Source of the DNA: Qipengyuania vesicularis
GTDB lineage: Bacteria; Pseudomonadota; Alphaproteobacteria; Sphingomonadales; Sphingomonadaceae
Assembly (NCBI RefSeq): GCF_019711415.1
Contig: NZ_JAIGNJ010000002.1
Span: 186,001-250,000 of the forward strand
Length of the DNA: 64,000 nucleotides
Reading direction: 5' to 3'
Shown: one piece after another, positions 37,212 through 47,570 of the stretch
Layout: every line of letters starts with the position of its first letter
Numbering within the stretch: the stretch's first letter is position 1
Position numbers and translations under genes: made by a program
Notes under the pieces: model-generated
Database searches by the model: none
Told to the model about the DNA's origin: nothing
Seen by the model: the letters and a program-made list of their open reading frames with translations, nothing else

Positions 37212-38483
37212 CTAGCGGCTGATCAAGAGCGCAGTGGCTCCCTGCTGCACGGTGAAGCCGCGCGCACGCAAGGCCTCGGCAAGCTGGCCGATCGAGCCGG
37301 AGTAGCTCACGGTCATCACCGAAGTTCCACCGATTGCGGTCGAACGAATGCCCGTTGAACGCACCCCCGGGGTTCCGCGCACACTTGCCAGGATCGCGCT
37401 GAAAGCCGCTCCATCGGGCGATTGGAATTGGACCGTATAGAGCGCCACTGAGCCCTCCGGAGGCGGCGCATTGACCGGCGCTGCGTTGATGGCACCGCCG
37501 CTAGCTTCTGTCGGCTGTGCAGCAGCCTGCGCGCGCGCTTCGTCGCGCGCTTTCAGAGCTCTGCCGAGTTCGACCAGCCTCTGGATTTCCGGCGCAAGGT
37601 CGCCCGCCTTCACGTTGAGCGTGGGGTCAGGCCTGATCGTGCCATCGGCCAGCGCGACCTGAAATACAGCGTCGAAGCGGCGCACTGCCTGGGCCAACAT
37701 GGCAGGCAGTTGGTCAGGGTTCTCGGCGCTCAAGGTGAAACTGTCGAGATAGCGGTTGTCCGGCCCGTGACGCGCCGTGAAAGTGCCTTCGATCGGCCCG
37801 CCGGGATAGGTGTAGCGAAGCCGCGCGATCGGAACGAGCACGTCCGCTGCGCCATAACCTTCGAGGATATTGCTCCACCAAACGCGGCTGCGCCGTGACG
37901 TCTGACCGAAGGTCAGGAGCAGCGATTCGCCGCCCGCGCCGTGGGGCCGTACGTAGTTGACCCGGCTCTGCCCCGCCTGGAATTCGGCCCAGGCTCGCTG
38001 CCAGGGGTTGCGCTGCTCGTACATCAGCTGCGTTCCGCCGCTGACAGTCACCGGCAGGAGTAACATCGGCGCACTACGCTGGCCTACGCCGTCTTCGCCC
38101 AGGAAGCTCGCAGCGCGTTGGCGGTCGAAGATGACGCCAAGTGTCGCGACATAACGTTTCGGACCCAGTCGCTCATTCTCGATGACGATCGCCGATACGA
38201 GACCCGCGATCCGCGATTCGGGAAGCGAGGGACCGCCGAGCTTCTCCCACGCCTTGACCTGAGCCTCGCGCCAAGCCTCTTCGCGCGCCTCGATACCCGT
38301 ATCGGCGCGCACATCGACCTCGATGTCGGAGACCTGGATGTCACGCGATGCGGCAACCGCAGCGATACCGCGCTCCCCGCCGACCTGAGCCTGCGCGAGC
38401 CATCCCGCCCCGCCAGCAAGGGCCAAGCCGGAGGCAAAAAGGGCGATGCGTCTGCGCCGGGAAAGGGGGAAAAGGGGCCGCAT
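37212..38483 (-). CDS. DUF2066 exported protein
   Basis: A 423-residue protein. It has an N-terminal signal or anchor ([25 protein letters not shown]), then the DUF2066 region ([38 protein letters not shown] and a beta-rich body). A linker rich in Ala and Pro ([25 protein letters not shown]) leads to a ferredoxin-like C-terminal unit ([31 protein letters not shown]) that resembles a heavy-metal-associated fold without the CxxC. ATG 38483 is preferred to the longer frame, which is antisense to purM. It precedes hdaA. Function unknown. Confidence 0.85.
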   Translation of the reverse strand: MRPLFPLSRRRRIALFASGLALAGGAGWLAQAQVGGERGIAAVAASRDIQVSDIEVDVRADTGIEAREEAWREAQVKAWEKLGGPSLPESRIAGLVSAIVIENERLGPKRYVATLGVIFDRQRAASFLGEDGVGQRSAPMLLLPVTVSGGTQLMYEQRNPWQRAWAEFQAGQSRVNYVRPHGAGGESLLLTFGQTSRRSRVWWSNILEGYGAADVLVPIARLRYTYPGGPIEGTFTARHGPDNRYLDSFTLSAENPDQLPAMLAQAVRRFDAVFQVALADGTIRPDPTLNVKAGDLAPEIQRLVELGRALKARDEARAQAAAQPTEASGGAINAAPVNAPPPEGSVALYTVQFQSPDGAAFSAILASVRGTPGVRSTGIRSTAIGGTSVMTVSYSGSIGQLAEALRARGFTVQQGATALLISR

Positions 38484-38573
38484 AGGGTTCAGGGCGAGCC
38501 TTTTGCCCAAAGCATTCGGGAAATCCAAGCGGGAATGCTGGAAATTCGGCTCGATATGCGCAAAAGCGCTGGC

Positions 38574-39671
38574 ATGAGCAGCGACACGCCTTCCTATACC
38601 TACGAACAGGCCGGAGTATCGATCGACGCGGGCAACAGGCTCGTCAAGGCGATCGGCCCGCTGGTGAAATCGACCATGCGTCCGGGGGCCGACGGTGAGA
38701 TCGGTGGTTTCGGCGGATTCTTCGACCCCAGGGCTGCGGGATACAAGGACCCGCTGCTGGTTGCCGGGAATGACGGCGTAGGGACGAAGCTCAAGCTCGC
38801 GATCGATACCGATCGTCACGACACAGTCGGCATCGACTTGGTTGCCATGTGCGTGAACGACCTAATCGTCCAAGGCGCAGAGCCGCTCTTTTTCCTCGAC
38901 TATTTTGCCACCGGGAAGCTGGAGAACGGCGTCGCCGAACGTGTGATCGCGGGTATTGCCGATGGCTGCAAACAGGCAGGTTGTGCGCTGATCGGGGGCG
39001 AAACCGCCGAAATGCCGGGAATGTATGCGCAAGGAGACTACGACCTTGCAGGCTTCTGCGTCGGCGCAGTCGAGCGCGGCGAGCAGCTGACCGGCGACCG
39101 GGTTGCGCCGGGCCACATCCTGCTGGGCCTTGCCAGTTCGGGGGTGCATTCGAACGGCTTCTCGCTGGTGCGCCGCCTTGCCGAAGACAAGGGCTGGAAG
39201 CTCGATCGCCCTGCCCTGTTCGATCAGGATAGGCTGCTGGTCGAAACCCTGCTCGAACCCACGCGTATCTATGTGAAGACGCTCCTGCCGCTGGTTCGTG
39301 ACGGGCTGATCGATGCCATGGCGCATATCACCGGCGGCGGGCTGCTCGAGAACATCCCACGCGTTTTGCCCAAGGGCGCGCATGCGGAGGTCGACGCCGA
39401 TGGCTGGAGCCAGCCGGGGCTGATGGCCTTCCTGCAGGCACAGGGGAACATCGAGCCTGCTGAGATGGCGCGCACGTTCAATTGCGGCGTCGGCATGGTG
39501 CTGGCAGTGGCCCCTGCGAAGGTCGAACTGGTTCGTAGCCGCTTGGAGGAAGCGGGCGAGGAAGTGCTCTCCATCGGCCGTATAGTCGAAGGCGAAAAAG
39601 GCTGCACCGTGCGCGGATCTCAGGGCACTTGGTCGGCGAAAGAGGACTGGGAGGCCGTGCACCTTGGCTGA
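38574..39671 (+). CDS. purM: Phosphoribosylformylglycinamidine cyclo-ligase (AIR synthetase)
   Basis: A 365-residue enzyme of purine synthesis that makes aminoimidazole ribonucleotide with ATP. The N-terminal [18 protein letters not shown], the conserved GFGGFFDP, the [14 protein letters not shown] loop, and [11 protein letters not shown] are typical. The C-terminal [15 protein letters not shown] is also diagnostic. ATG 38574 is the family start; the longer frame is antisense to the DUF2066 gene. It overlaps purN by eight bases. Confidence 0.97.
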   Translation: MSSDTPSYTYEQAGVSIDAGNRLVKAIGPLVKSTMRPGADGEIGGFGGFFDPRAAGYKDPLLVAGNDGVGTKLKLAIDTDRHDTVGIDLVAMCVNDLIVQGAEPLFFLDYFATGKLENGVAERVIAGIADGCKQAGCALIGGETAEMPGMYAQGDYDLAGFCVGAVERGEQLTGDRVAPGHILLGLASSGVHSNGFSLVRRLAEDKGWKLDRPALFDQDRLLVETLLEPTRIYVKTLLPLVRDGLIDAMAHITGGGLLENIPRVLPKGAHAEVDADGWSQPGLMAFLQAQGNIEPAEMARTFNCGVGMVLAVAPAKVELVRSRLEEAGEEVLSIGRIVEGEKGCTVRGSQGTWSAKEDWEAVHLG

Positions 39672-40629
39672 CAAGGCCAAAGTCGCGATCTTCATATCCG
39701 GACGCGGCAGCAACATGGCCGCGCTGCTCTATGCCGCAAAGCTTGCCGGTGCCGCCTATGAGGTGGTTCTCGTGGCCGCGAACGATCCGCACGCAGAGGG
39801 CCTTGCGCTGGCAGAAGCCGAGAGGGTCAGCACCTTCGCACTCTCCCACAAGGGCATGCAGCGAGAAGAGCACGACAAGGCGATGGATCAGGCCGCCCAT
39901 GACGCAGGCGCCGAATTCATCGTTCTAGCCGGATATATGCGCATCCTCACCGACGGTTTCGTCGATCGCTGGGCAGGACGGATGCTCAACATCCACCCCT
40001 CCCTCCTGCCGAAATATCCGGGCCTCGACACTCACCAGCGCGCGATCGACGCCGGGGATAGCCATGGCGGCGTGTCGGTCCATCTGGTGACATCCGAACT
40101 CGATGCAGGCGAAGTGCTGGGACAAGTGGAAGTAGCTATCCGCCCGGGAGAAACCGCGGCAAGTCTCGCCGATCGCGTGCGATTTGCCGAGCACCAGCTC
40201 TATCCGCATGTCTTGAACGAATACCTGGGGCGGGAGAACGACCCCACCTTCCTGCTCGAGAAGGTGCGCGAGCTGGCTCTCGCACTTCCGCAAAGCCATG
40301 AAAGGGAAAGCCACGGCTCCCCCGGGTGGCGCGCGGGTAGCGAAAAATCCGGCAAATATTTCGCCTATTTCAACGACCAGCATCACGGCAGCGACCACAT
40401 CGCTGTATTGGTCAAGACCGGCAGTATGGATGAGCTTCTCGACCTCGTCGAAGCGCAGCCCCAAGCCTATTTCAAGCCGGCCTATTATGGTGCCAGCGGA
40501 TGGATCGGTGTTATCCTGAACCGGCCCGGCCTCGACTGGGAACATGTGTCCGACTGGCTGGAGCGGAGCTGGCGGGCGGTTGCCCCGAATAGCGCCACGA
40601 AGCTTATCGACGCGGCGGATCAGTTCTGA
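39664..40629 (+). CDS. purN: Phosphoribosylglycinamide formyltransferase fused to a YjbR/MmcQ-like domain
   Basis: A 321-residue protein, about 110 longer than E. coli PurN. Residues 1-205 are GAR transformylase, with [11 protein letters not shown], the N/H/D active site in [21 protein letters not shown], and [14 protein letters not shown]. Residues about 215-321 match the YjbR/MmcQ (DUF419-type) fold: [72 protein letters not shown]. It starts with TTG at 39664, with GGGAGG upstream, inside the end of purM. The second domain may bind DNA or a ligand; its role beside purine synthesis is unknown. Confidence 0.93.
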   Translation: MADKAKVAIFISGRGSNMAALLYAAKLAGAAYEVVLVAANDPHAEGLALAEAERVSTFALSHKGMQREEHDKAMDQAAHDAGAEFIVLAGYMRILTDGFVDRWAGRMLNIHPSLLPKYPGLDTHQRAIDAGDSHGGVSVHLVTSELDAGEVLGQVEVAIRPGETAASLADRVRFAEHQLYPHVLNEYLGRENDPTFLLEKVRELALALPQSHERESHGSPGWRAGSEKSGKYFAYFNDQHHGSDHIAVLVKTGSMDELLDLVEAQPQAYFKPAYYGASGWIGVILNRPGLDWEHVSDWLERSWRAVAPNSATKLIDAADQF

Positions 40630-40835
40630 TGCAGCGGATCACACCTTACGCCTTCTTCCTGATCGCCGTCATCGGTCTGGCCATGGTCGCCTTCGACAAG
40701 GACGATAGCTGGCAGACCGAAGAAGTCGACATGCTCGATGCCGTGCTCATTACCGCTGGCGTATTGATCGGCGCCCACCTTCTGAGAAAACGGGTGGGCT
40801 GGATTTACGCCCGGTCGAAAGACCGCCAGCAGTGA
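40629..40835 (+). CDS. Small membrane protein
   Basis: A 68-residue protein with two hydrophobic segments (ITPYAFFLIAVIGLAMVAF and DMLDAVLITAGVLIGAHLL) and a basic C-terminus (RKRVGWIYARSKDRQQ), so a hairpin with its tail in the cytoplasm is likely. Its start overlaps the purN stop by one base and its end overlaps the sulfotransferase start by four, making it part of the purMN transcript. Function unknown. Confidence 0.72.
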   Translation: MQRITPYAFFLIAVIGLAMVAFDKDDSWQTEEVDMLDAVLITAGVLIGAHLLRKRVGWIYARSKDRQQ

Positions 40836-42031
40836 CTCGACCTCGGCCCCATCTCTTTGCCCGTTCACGCTTCGCCGAAGTGTGCGACCGGCTGATCGAG
40901 ACGGTGTGGGATCGCGGCTGGGACGAGAAGCCGTCGCTCGATCCGGACTACCTCTGGACGCTAGGTAGCAAGGGCTATTCGAAAGAGGACGAGTACTCGA
41001 TCCGCAGCTCGGAGGATGTCGAGGATTTGCGGCTCAGGCTGGAGAGGCTGTGCGCATCGCTACGCGAAGAAGCGGCTCTCAACTCGCTCGGCCACACCAT
41101 GGCCTATGGCCAGCTGCGCAACGCCATCCGCAAGCGCCATGCTCTCGGTCGGTTGTGGCGGGAAAGACCGGAACTGGCGTCGACGCCCATCGCCCCACCC
41201 ATCATCGTTCTGGGCCAGATGCGCAGCGGCACCACGCGCGTCCAACGCCTTCTTGATGCCGATCCCAAGCTGGCCGGAACGCGGTTTTGCGACAGCCACG
41301 ACCCAGTTCCTTCGCGCCCCGATCTGCGTCCCCTGAAAGCAAGGGCGGCGCTGTTTATGGCACGCCGGGTCAATCCCTGGCTCGACACCTTCCATCCATT
41401 CGGTGCGACGCAAACGGACGAGGAGATTGGCTGGCTCTCCGCCGCGCTGTCCCCGGCCGCATTCGAAGCGCAGTGGCGCATCCCCTCCTATGTCGCCTTC
41501 AATGAAGGGCACGATCAGACGCCGGTCTATCGCGAATTTGCAAGGATGCTGCGGACAGATGCGGCCACGGCGAAGAATGCGGACAGGCCGCGCGTGCTCA
41601 AATGCCCACAATTCGCAGAGGATGCGAAGGCCCTGCTGGACCAGTTTCCGGATGCAAAGGTGGTTCGCTGCACCCGTGCGCAGGATGAGGTGCATGCCAG
41701 CAGCGTCTCGATGGTTGCAAGCCAGATGGCGTTCCAGAGCGACAGGCACATGCTTGCCGACCTCGAAGCGGAATGGGCCCGCAAGATTGACCATCGAGAA
41801 CGACGGCTCGATCAGGCGCTAAAGAGTTTCTCCGGCCCGGTCGCTGAGATATGTTTCGAAGATCTCAATGCGGATTCCGTTGCAGCCATGGCCTCGCTCT
41901 ACAAGGCCCTCGACATGTCTTTCGACCGGTCTGCCCGAGACTGCATGAAGGCCGAGATCGAGGAAGCAGGGCGCAGCCCGCATCGCATGCATCGCGAGCA
42001 GATCGAACACCTGCTACCCGAAACCGGTTAA
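40832..42031 (+). CDS. Sulfotransferase family protein
   Basis: A 399-residue soluble protein with the PAPS 5'-phosphosulfate loop GQMRSGTTRVQRLL near residues 128-141. The later segment RPRVLKCPQFAEDAKALLDQFPDAKVVRCTRAQDEVHASSVSM has the 3'-phosphate-binding pattern (R...S) of bacterial sulfotransferases. Acceptor unknown. It begins with GTG at 40832 that overlaps the preceding stop as GTGA, so it is coupled to the small membrane gene and purN. It meets the convergent NTF2-like gene end to end. Confidence 0.88.
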   Translation: MTRPRPHLFARSRFAEVCDRLIETVWDRGWDEKPSLDPDYLWTLGSKGYSKEDEYSIRSSEDVEDLRLRLERLCASLREEAALNSLGHTMAYGQLRNAIRKRHALGRLWRERPELASTPIAPPIIVLGQMRSGTTRVQRLLDADPKLAGTRFCDSHDPVPSRPDLRPLKARAALFMARRVNPWLDTFHPFGATQTDEEIGWLSAALSPAAFEAQWRIPSYVAFNEGHDQTPVYREFARMLRTDAATAKNADRPRVLKCPQFAEDAKALLDQFPDAKVVRCTRAQDEVHASSVSMVASQMAFQSDRHMLADLEAEWARKIDHRERRLDQALKSFSGPVAEICFEDLNADSVAAMASLYKALDMSFDRSARDCMKAEIEEAGRSPHRMHREQIEHLLPETG

Positions 42032-42454
42032 TCAGGCTTCGCGCCGCTCCCGGCCTGCCACGAAAGAGGGCAACGTGACCTGCGAATACTGCCGCGTTAC
42101 CTCGACAAAGGCGATCTTCGATCCTCGAAACAAGATGCGCCACATGGTCGGACCACTAATCTCGGGCATGCCACCTTCGAGATAACCTCGGACGAGCACT
42201 TCCTCGCCGTTGTGGTCGAGCGATTCGATTATGATCTGGGGGTTGCCAGCGGCTTCACAAAAGCGGCGATGTTCGCGAATCCAGACATCGCTACCTTCGA
42301 TGCTTTCCCCCCGAACATCTGCGAAAACAAGATCGCTGGTGACGAGATCCTTGACGCTTTCGTAGTCCATCCGGTTGGACGCATCGACCATGTCGCGCAC
42401 GCATCGCTCGCGCAAGGCGCGGGGGCGCATGAACTGGAGGACCTTCAAAAGCAT
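42032..42454 (-). CDS. NTF2-like (SnoaL-type) fold protein
   Basis: A 140-residue protein. Residues about 18-125 show the cone-shaped alpha/beta fold of the nuclear transport factor 2 superfamily: RCVRDMVDASNRMDYESVKDLVTSDLVFADVRGESIEGSDVWIREHRRF, then four strands (PQIIIESLDHNGEEVLVRGYLEGG, TMWRILFRGSKIAFVEVTRQYS). Members can be enzymes such as isomerases or ligand-binding proteins; no active-site set can be confirmed. Single gene, convergent with the sulfotransferase. Confidence 0.75.
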   Translation of the reverse strand: MLLKVLQFMRPRALRERCVRDMVDASNRMDYESVKDLVTSDLVFADVRGESIEGSDVWIREHRRFCEAAGNPQIIIESLDHNGEEVLVRGYLEGGMPEISGPTMWRILFRGSKIAFVEVTRQYSQVTLPSFVAGRERREA

Positions 42455-42548
42455 AACGGGCGCAGCCTATCAAAGACCGCGCCCGCACACTAACTCATAT
42501 GTTTTCTTACAGAAATCTGTTCCGCAAGAGACTGACATCGCGTGATAA

Positions 42549-42971
42549 TCAGCCGACGATTTCGCTTTCGTCGAAGAAGAAGTCGATTTCGATCTTGGCG
42601 TTTTCGTCGCTGTCCGAACCGTGGACCGAGTTTGCTTCGATCGATTCCGCATAGGTCTTGCGGATCGTGCCTTCATCGGCATCGGCCGGGTTGGTTGCAC
42701 CCATCACGTCGCGGTTGGCCTTCACGGCGTTTTCGCCTTCCAGGACCTGGACGACGACCGGACCCGAAATCATGAAGTCGACCAGTTCGCCGAAGAAGGG
42801 GCGTTCCTTGTGGACGGCGTAGAATCCTTCCGCCTGTTCGCGAGTCATATGGATGCGCTTCGAAGCGACGACGCGAAGGCCGGCGTCTTCGAGCATCTTG
42901 GTGACCGCGCCGGTCAGGTTGCGGCGGGTAGCATCGGGCTTGATGATCGAGAAGGTGCGGGTAACCGCCAT
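42549..42971 (-). CDS. ndk: Nucleoside-diphosphate kinase
   Basis: A 140-residue enzyme that exchanges gamma phosphate among nucleoside triphosphates. The start [20 protein letters not shown] and the phosphohistidine site [16 protein letters not shown] are diagnostic. [23 protein letters not shown] and [20 protein letters not shown] complete the family pattern. Length is normal. Single gene. Confidence 0.98.
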   Translation of the reverse strand: MAVTRTFSIIKPDATRRNLTGAVTKMLEDAGLRVVASKRIHMTREQAEGFYAVHKERPFFGELVDFMISGPVVVQVLEGENAVKANRDVMGATNPADADEGTIRKTYAESIEANSVHGSDSDENAKIEIDFFFDESEIVG

Positions 42972-43081
42972 GATAGAGTTCCTTGCGAATTTCGTGGTTT
43001 TATCGGGGGGAGAGAGTTCTCGCGCGCGCCCCTAGCGCCAAGGCGGCGGCGGGGCAAGATATTGTCGCCCTGCACAGTGTC

Positions 43082-43528
43082 TCAACGGCCTTCGCGCCAG
43101 CCGCCTTCTGGCGTCTGCTTGAAAATGCGGTTGTCGATCTCCTCGCGCGCGGCAAGTTCTCGCCACAGGTTGCGAGCGGCATCGGTGGCGTCGCCATCGA
43201 ACAACAGCATGGTGCGTTCGAAACCGCTTGCCTCTTCGCGCCACTGGCCATCGGCAAGGATTGCCATGCGCGCCTCGTTAGGGGCTGCACAGCCATCGGA
43301 GATCAGGATCGGCTGGCGCGCAGCATGCGGTCCATCTGCCGCACCATGCGCAAGGAAGCTCGCGCCGCCCTGCTCCCACAGCGTCTTCGAAAGACGATCG
43401 CGAAGCCCCTCGTCAGAGGCTACCACGATCAGCCGCTGGCCTGCCTGAAGAACCTTGGAAGCCAGGAGAGCCACGACCCGTTCGACCGGATCGCGGCTCA
43501 GCTGGTAGAAGTCCACTCGGATAGGCAC
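43082..43528 (-). CDS. holC: DNA polymerase III chi subunit
   Basis: A 148-residue protein of the HolC family, which links the clamp loader to single-strand binding protein. Visible are VDFYQLSRDPVERVVALLASKVLQAGQRLIVVASDE at the start and LWEQGGASFLAHGAADGPHAARQPILIS, both typical of HolC. It starts with GTG at 43528, twelve bases after the pepA stop; the longer frame is antisense noise within pepA. pepA-holC order is conserved. Confidence 0.9.
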   Translation of the reverse strand: MPIRVDFYQLSRDPVERVVALLASKVLQAGQRLIVVASDEGLRDRLSKTLWEQGGASFLAHGAADGPHAARQPILISDGCAAPNEARMAILADGQWREEASGFERTMLLFDGDATDAARNLWRELAAREEIDNRIFKQTPEGGWREGR

Positions 43529-43539
43529 GCCGGGTGCCG

Positions 43540-44997
43540 TCAGCCTTCTGCGGTATCGGCGATCAGCTGGTCGATCAGGCGCACGCCAAAGCCGGTTGCA
43601 CCCTTGCCCCAGGTCCTGCCGGGCTTGTCCGACCACGCCATTCCCGCAATGTCGATATGCGCCCAGGGCGTATCGTCGGCGATAAAGCGCTGGAGGAACT
43701 GGGCTGCAGTGATCGAGCCGGCACCTTTCCCGCCGATGTTCTTCATGTCGGCAATGGGGCTGTCGATCAGCTTGTCGTAAGCCTTGCCCAAGGGCATGCG
43801 CCAGACCTTGTCGCCAACCGTCTCGCCAGCGTCCGAAAGCTGCTTCGAAAGTTCATCGTCATTCGAGAACAGGCCGGCATATTCATGGCCGAGCGAGATA
43901 ATGATCGCCCCGGTAAGCGTGGCGAAATCGATCACGCGGCTCGGCTGGAATTCTTCCTGCGTCCAGTGCAGCGCATCGGCGAGCACGAGCCGTCCTTCGG
44001 CATCGGTGTTGAGGATCTCGATGGTCTGGCCATTCATGCTGGTGACGACGTCACCCGGACGCTGGGCATTGCCGTCGGGCATGTTCTCGACGAGGCCCAT
44101 CACCCCCACGACATTGGCCTTGGCCTTCCGCTTGACCAGCGCGAGCATGCCACCGGCAACCGCGCCTGCGCCGCCCATGTCCCACTTCATGTCTTCCATA
44201 CCCGGTCCCGGCTTGATCGAGATGCCGCCGGTATCGAAGGTCACGCCCTTGCCGACGAATGCGGTCGGCGCTTCACTGCCGCCGCCGTTCCATCGAATGG
44301 CTAGAATGCGCGACTCGCGGGTCGAACCCTGTCCCACGCCGAGGAGCGAGCCCATGCCGAGCTTGGTCATCTCCTCTTCGTCGAGCACGACCAGCTCCGC
44401 GCCCGTACCTTCGAAGCGTTGCTTGCAGCGTTCGACAAAGCTCTCCGGGTAAATGATATTGGCTGGCTCGGTAACGAGCTCGCGTGTGAACTCCACGCCT
44501 TCAGCGAGGGCCGCTGCATTGGCCCATGCAGCGTCGATCCCGTCGGGCGCACCGACGACAGTCACGGTCTTGAGAGTGATCTTCTGCTCGTCCTTGAGCT
44601 TGGTGCGATAGATGTCGTAGCGCCAATTGCGCAGCCGCAGGCCAAGCAGCACTGCAGCAGCTTCCTTCGCCGACAGCCCGCTTTCCGAAAGCTCCAGCAC
44701 GAGATCCTCGTCGCCGCTCGACTGGTATTTTCCAGCAAGCGCCGCACCTGCCTTTTCCAGATTGGCGAGGCGTTCTTCATCATTCTTGTCGCCAGCTCCT
44801 GCCAGAGCCAGCCGCACGACTTCGCCACCCATTTCCACGAAGCCGTCGAAAGTCTGGCCGGCGTTACCCTTGAAGCGAGCCCCCTCGGCTCCGGCCCGCA
44901 TGGCGGCGGTGGTGGCGGAAGGAAACTTGCCCTGATCGACCACATGCGCAATTAGGCGCGCGCCTTGGGGACGGGATTGGCTGAACTGGATGTGCAT
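43540..44997 (-). CDS. pepA: Leucyl aminopeptidase (M17)
   Basis: A 485-residue cytoplasmic metallopeptidase that also can bind DNA in some bacteria. The dimetal site is visible in FVGKGVTFDTGGISIKPGPGMEDMKWDMGGA and in the signature NTDAEGRLVLADAL. The catalytic lysine lies in GKGVTFDTGG. The C-terminal domain ends with TGFGVRLIDQLI. ATG 44997 has GGGAGA upstream; the longer frame is opposite lptD. It is divergent from lptD and followed by holC. Confidence 0.96.
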   Translation of the reverse strand: MHIQFSQSRPQGARLIAHVVDQGKFPSATTAAMRAGAEGARFKGNAGQTFDGFVEMGGEVVRLALAGAGDKNDEERLANLEKAGAALAGKYQSSGDEDLVLELSESGLSAKEAAAVLLGLRLRNWRYDIYRTKLKDEQKITLKTVTVVGAPDGIDAAWANAAALAEGVEFTRELVTEPANIIYPESFVERCKQRFEGTGAELVVLDEEEMTKLGMGSLLGVGQGSTRESRILAIRWNGGGSEAPTAFVGKGVTFDTGGISIKPGPGMEDMKWDMGGAGAVAGGMLALVKRKAKANVVGVMGLVENMPDGNAQRPGDVVTSMNGQTIEILNTDAEGRLVLADALHWTQEEFQPSRVIDFATLTGAIIISLGHEYAGLFSNDDELSKQLSDAGETVGDKVWRMPLGKAYDKLIDSPIADMKNIGGKGAGSITAAQFLQRFIADDTPWAHIDIAGMAWSDKPGRTWGKGATGFGVRLIDQLIADTAEG

Positions 44998-45097
44998 GGA
45001 TTCTCCCGAATTCTCTGATTGCCCGGATCTGCCGAAATCGTGGGCAGCCCGGATGAACGCGATTGCGATTAGGCGTGGCCGGTGCGATAGGCAAGCC

Positions 45098-47443
45098 ATG
45101 CAGCCGGGCCGCGAAAAATCGCAGCGAACAGTCATGCTCTTGCTGGGGACCGCCTCGGCCGCGATGGCGCTCGCCTCGGCTTCGCCTGCCCTCGCCCAGG
45201 AGGGTGCGGCTACTGGTGCCGGCACTGTGGAGGAGCCGCAAGGCGAAAGCCCGAGTGACCTTCCGGCGCCGCCGGACGCGGTCATCATTGCGGACGAGAA
45301 CGACGCGCCGCCTCCGCCAAGCGAGTTTGACGCGCAGGGCAATCGGCAGATCGCCTTCGAAGCCGACATACTGAGCTACGATTCCGACGCCGATCTCACC
45401 ACTGCAGAGGGCAACGTGGTCTTGCGATCGGGCGACCGTTCGCTGCGCGCGGACAGCGTCAGCTGGAGCCAGCGCACCGGCGTTATCGTGGCAAGCGGCA
45501 ACGTCCGGTTTGTCGACGAGAACGGCAACCAGCTCTTCACCGAGCGGGTCGAACTGACCGACGAATTCGAAGCAGGCGCGATGGAAGACCTGCTTCTTGC
45601 CCTGCGCCAGGGCGGACGGCTCGCGGCCAACCGCGGGGTCAGGGAAAGCGACGGCTCGATTGCGCTCGAACAGGCCGCCTACAGCGCCTGTGCGGTCGTC
45701 GATCCCCAAGGCTGCAACAAGGACCCGAGTTGGCGGATCACGGCGGACAGGGTGATCTACGATCCGTCCAAGTCCAAGGTGAGCTTCCGCGGCGCCTATC
45801 TCGAACTTTTCGGTACACGTCTGATCCCCCTCCCCGGCCTTTCAGTCAGGACCGATGGCGGCGCGGTCTCGGGCTTTCTCGTGCCGGACATCCGCGTTTC
45901 CGAAAGTAACGGGGTCGAGGTTTCCGGCAGTTACTTCGTGCGCTTGGCGGACAATCGCGACCTGACGCTGTCAGCCTATGTGTTTTCCAAGACCGCTCCC
46001 ATGGTCTCCGCCCAATGGCGACATCTGACCGAGAAGGGCGCGTACCAGATCACCGGCTATGCGACCCACAGCCGCCGCATTTCCAACTTCACGGGTGTGA
46101 CGACGAGCGAGGCCGACCCGCGCGGCTACCTCTTCGCCAACGGCAAATTGCAGTTCGATCCCTATTGGAGCCTGACCGGATCGGTCCGCCTCGCCAGCGA
46201 CAAGACCTTCCTTCGCCGCTACGATATCAGCCGAGACGACCGGCTGCGATCGACAATCAATCTCGAGCGGATAACCCCGAACAGCTATTTCTCTGCCGCC
46301 GGATGGGCCACGCAGACGCTGCGGCTCAATCAGGAGCAGAACACCGTGCCCGTCGCCCTGCCTCTGGTCGACTGGCGGCGCCGGCTGGACGATCCCGTAC
46401 TCGGCGGGCGCTTCGACCTGCAGCTCAACAGCCTCGCCGTGGTGCGCAAGGTGGGGCAGGAGACCGAACGCGCCTTTGCCCAAGGTCAGTGGAGCCGGCG
46501 GACGATTACCGGGCTGGGCCAGCTTGTCACCGCCACGGCGCTCGTGCGCGGCGATGTCTATCATTCAGATGGAAACGAGCTCAATCCCACGGCTGCCTAT
46601 CGCGGCAATCCCGGGTGGGAAGCGCGGGCTATCGCGCTCGGTGCGCTTGACGTAGAATGGCCATTCGCTGGCGAATTCCTGGGCGGTGAGCAGGTTTTCA
46701 CGCCGCGCGTCCAGCTGGTGGTGACCCCGCCGGTCGAGAATCTCGATATCCCGAATGAAGACGCAAGAGCGATCGATCTCGAGGATTCCAACCTCTTCGC
46801 GCTCAACCGCTTTCCCGGTTACGACCGGATCGAGGACGGAGCGCGCGTCACTTACGGTTTCGACTGGAAGCTGCGCCGTCCAGGCCTCGAAATATTCACC
46901 ACCCTTGGCCAGTCCTATCGCCTCGACAACGACCGCGACATCTTCCCCGACGGGACCGGCCTGTCCGAGAAGGTGAGCGATTTCGTCGGGCGCACGGAAG
47001 TTCGTTATCGCGATTTCTTGAAGTTCGCGCACCGCTATCGCCTCGACAAGGACAACCTCGCTGTCCGGCGCAACGAGTTCGACGCAACTGTGGGCACGAG
47101 CCGGACCTATGCCGAGATCGGGTACCTGCGCCTCAACCGCAACATCGACACCATCGAAGACCTTCAGGACCGCGAAGAGCTGCGTGCGGCCGTGCGTGTC
47201 GCATTCGCGAACTACTGGTCTGTCTTTGGCTCCGGCGTCTTCAACCTGACCGATCGCGAGGAAGACCCCACCTTGTCGAGCGATGGTTTCCAGCCGATCC
47301 GGACCAGACTGGGCGTTGCCTACCAGGACGACTGCCTCGAAATGGGCCTGACCTGGCGGCGGGACTATGTCTCGGCAGGCGATGCGCGAAGGGGCGATAC
47401 GTTCCAGCTCTATTTCAGCCTGAAGAATCTCGGTTTTCGTTGA
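45098..47443 (+). CDS. lptD: LPS-assembly protein LptD
   Basis: A 781-residue outer-membrane protein that inserts lipopolysaccharide into the outer leaflet. After a signal peptide (LLLGTASAAMALASASPALAQ) there is an acidic, proline-rich spacer, then the LptA-like jellyroll (IAFEADILSYDSDADLTTAEGNVVLRSGDRSLRADSVSWSQRTG). The C-terminal beta barrel ends in DTFQLYFSLKNLGFR with a terminal aromatic-Arg. Two cysteines in the N-terminal region (SACAVVDPQGCNKD) may be disulfide partners. Start choice among several ATGs is uncertain. Head of an operon with surA, pdxA, rsmA. Confidence 0.95.
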   Translation: MQPGREKSQRTVMLLLGTASAAMALASASPALAQEGAATGAGTVEEPQGESPSDLPAPPDAVIIADENDAPPPPSEFDAQGNRQIAFEADILSYDSDADLTTAEGNVVLRSGDRSLRADSVSWSQRTGVIVASGNVRFVDENGNQLFTERVELTDEFEAGAMEDLLLALRQGGRLAANRGVRESDGSIALEQAAYSACAVVDPQGCNKDPSWRITADRVIYDPSKSKVSFRGAYLELFGTRLIPLPGLSVRTDGGAVSGFLVPDIRVSESNGVEVSGSYFVRLADNRDLTLSAYVFSKTAPMVSAQWRHLTEKGAYQITGYATHSRRISNFTGVTTSEADPRGYLFANGKLQFDPYWSLTGSVRLASDKTFLRRYDISRDDRLRSTINLERITPNSYFSAAGWATQTLRLNQEQNTVPVALPLVDWRRRLDDPVLGGRFDLQLNSLAVVRKVGQETERAFAQGQWSRRTITGLGQLVTATALVRGDVYHSDGNELNPTAAYRGNPGWEARAIALGALDVEWPFAGEFLGGEQVFTPRVQLVVTPPVENLDIPNEDARAIDLEDSNLFALNRFPGYDRIEDGARVTYGFDWKLRRPGLEIFTTLGQSYRLDNDRDIFPDGTGLSEKVSDFVGRTEVRYRDFLKFAHRYRLDKDNLAVRRNEFDATVGTSRTYAEIGYLRLNRNIDTIEDLQDREELRAAVRVAFANYWSVFGSGVFNLTDREEDPTLSSDGFQPIRTRLGVAYQDDCLEMGLTWRRDYVSAGDARRGDTFQLYFSLKNLGFR

Positions 47444-47570
47444 CCTGCCCGTGTTGGCAGCGGAGGCCAAACGCGCTATCCGCCCGCTCGCAATCAGCTT
47501 TGGTTAAGCCGCAGGGCGACATCTCAAGGCCTATCCGGACGCCGACCGTGCGTCGCAAGGGAATACACGC

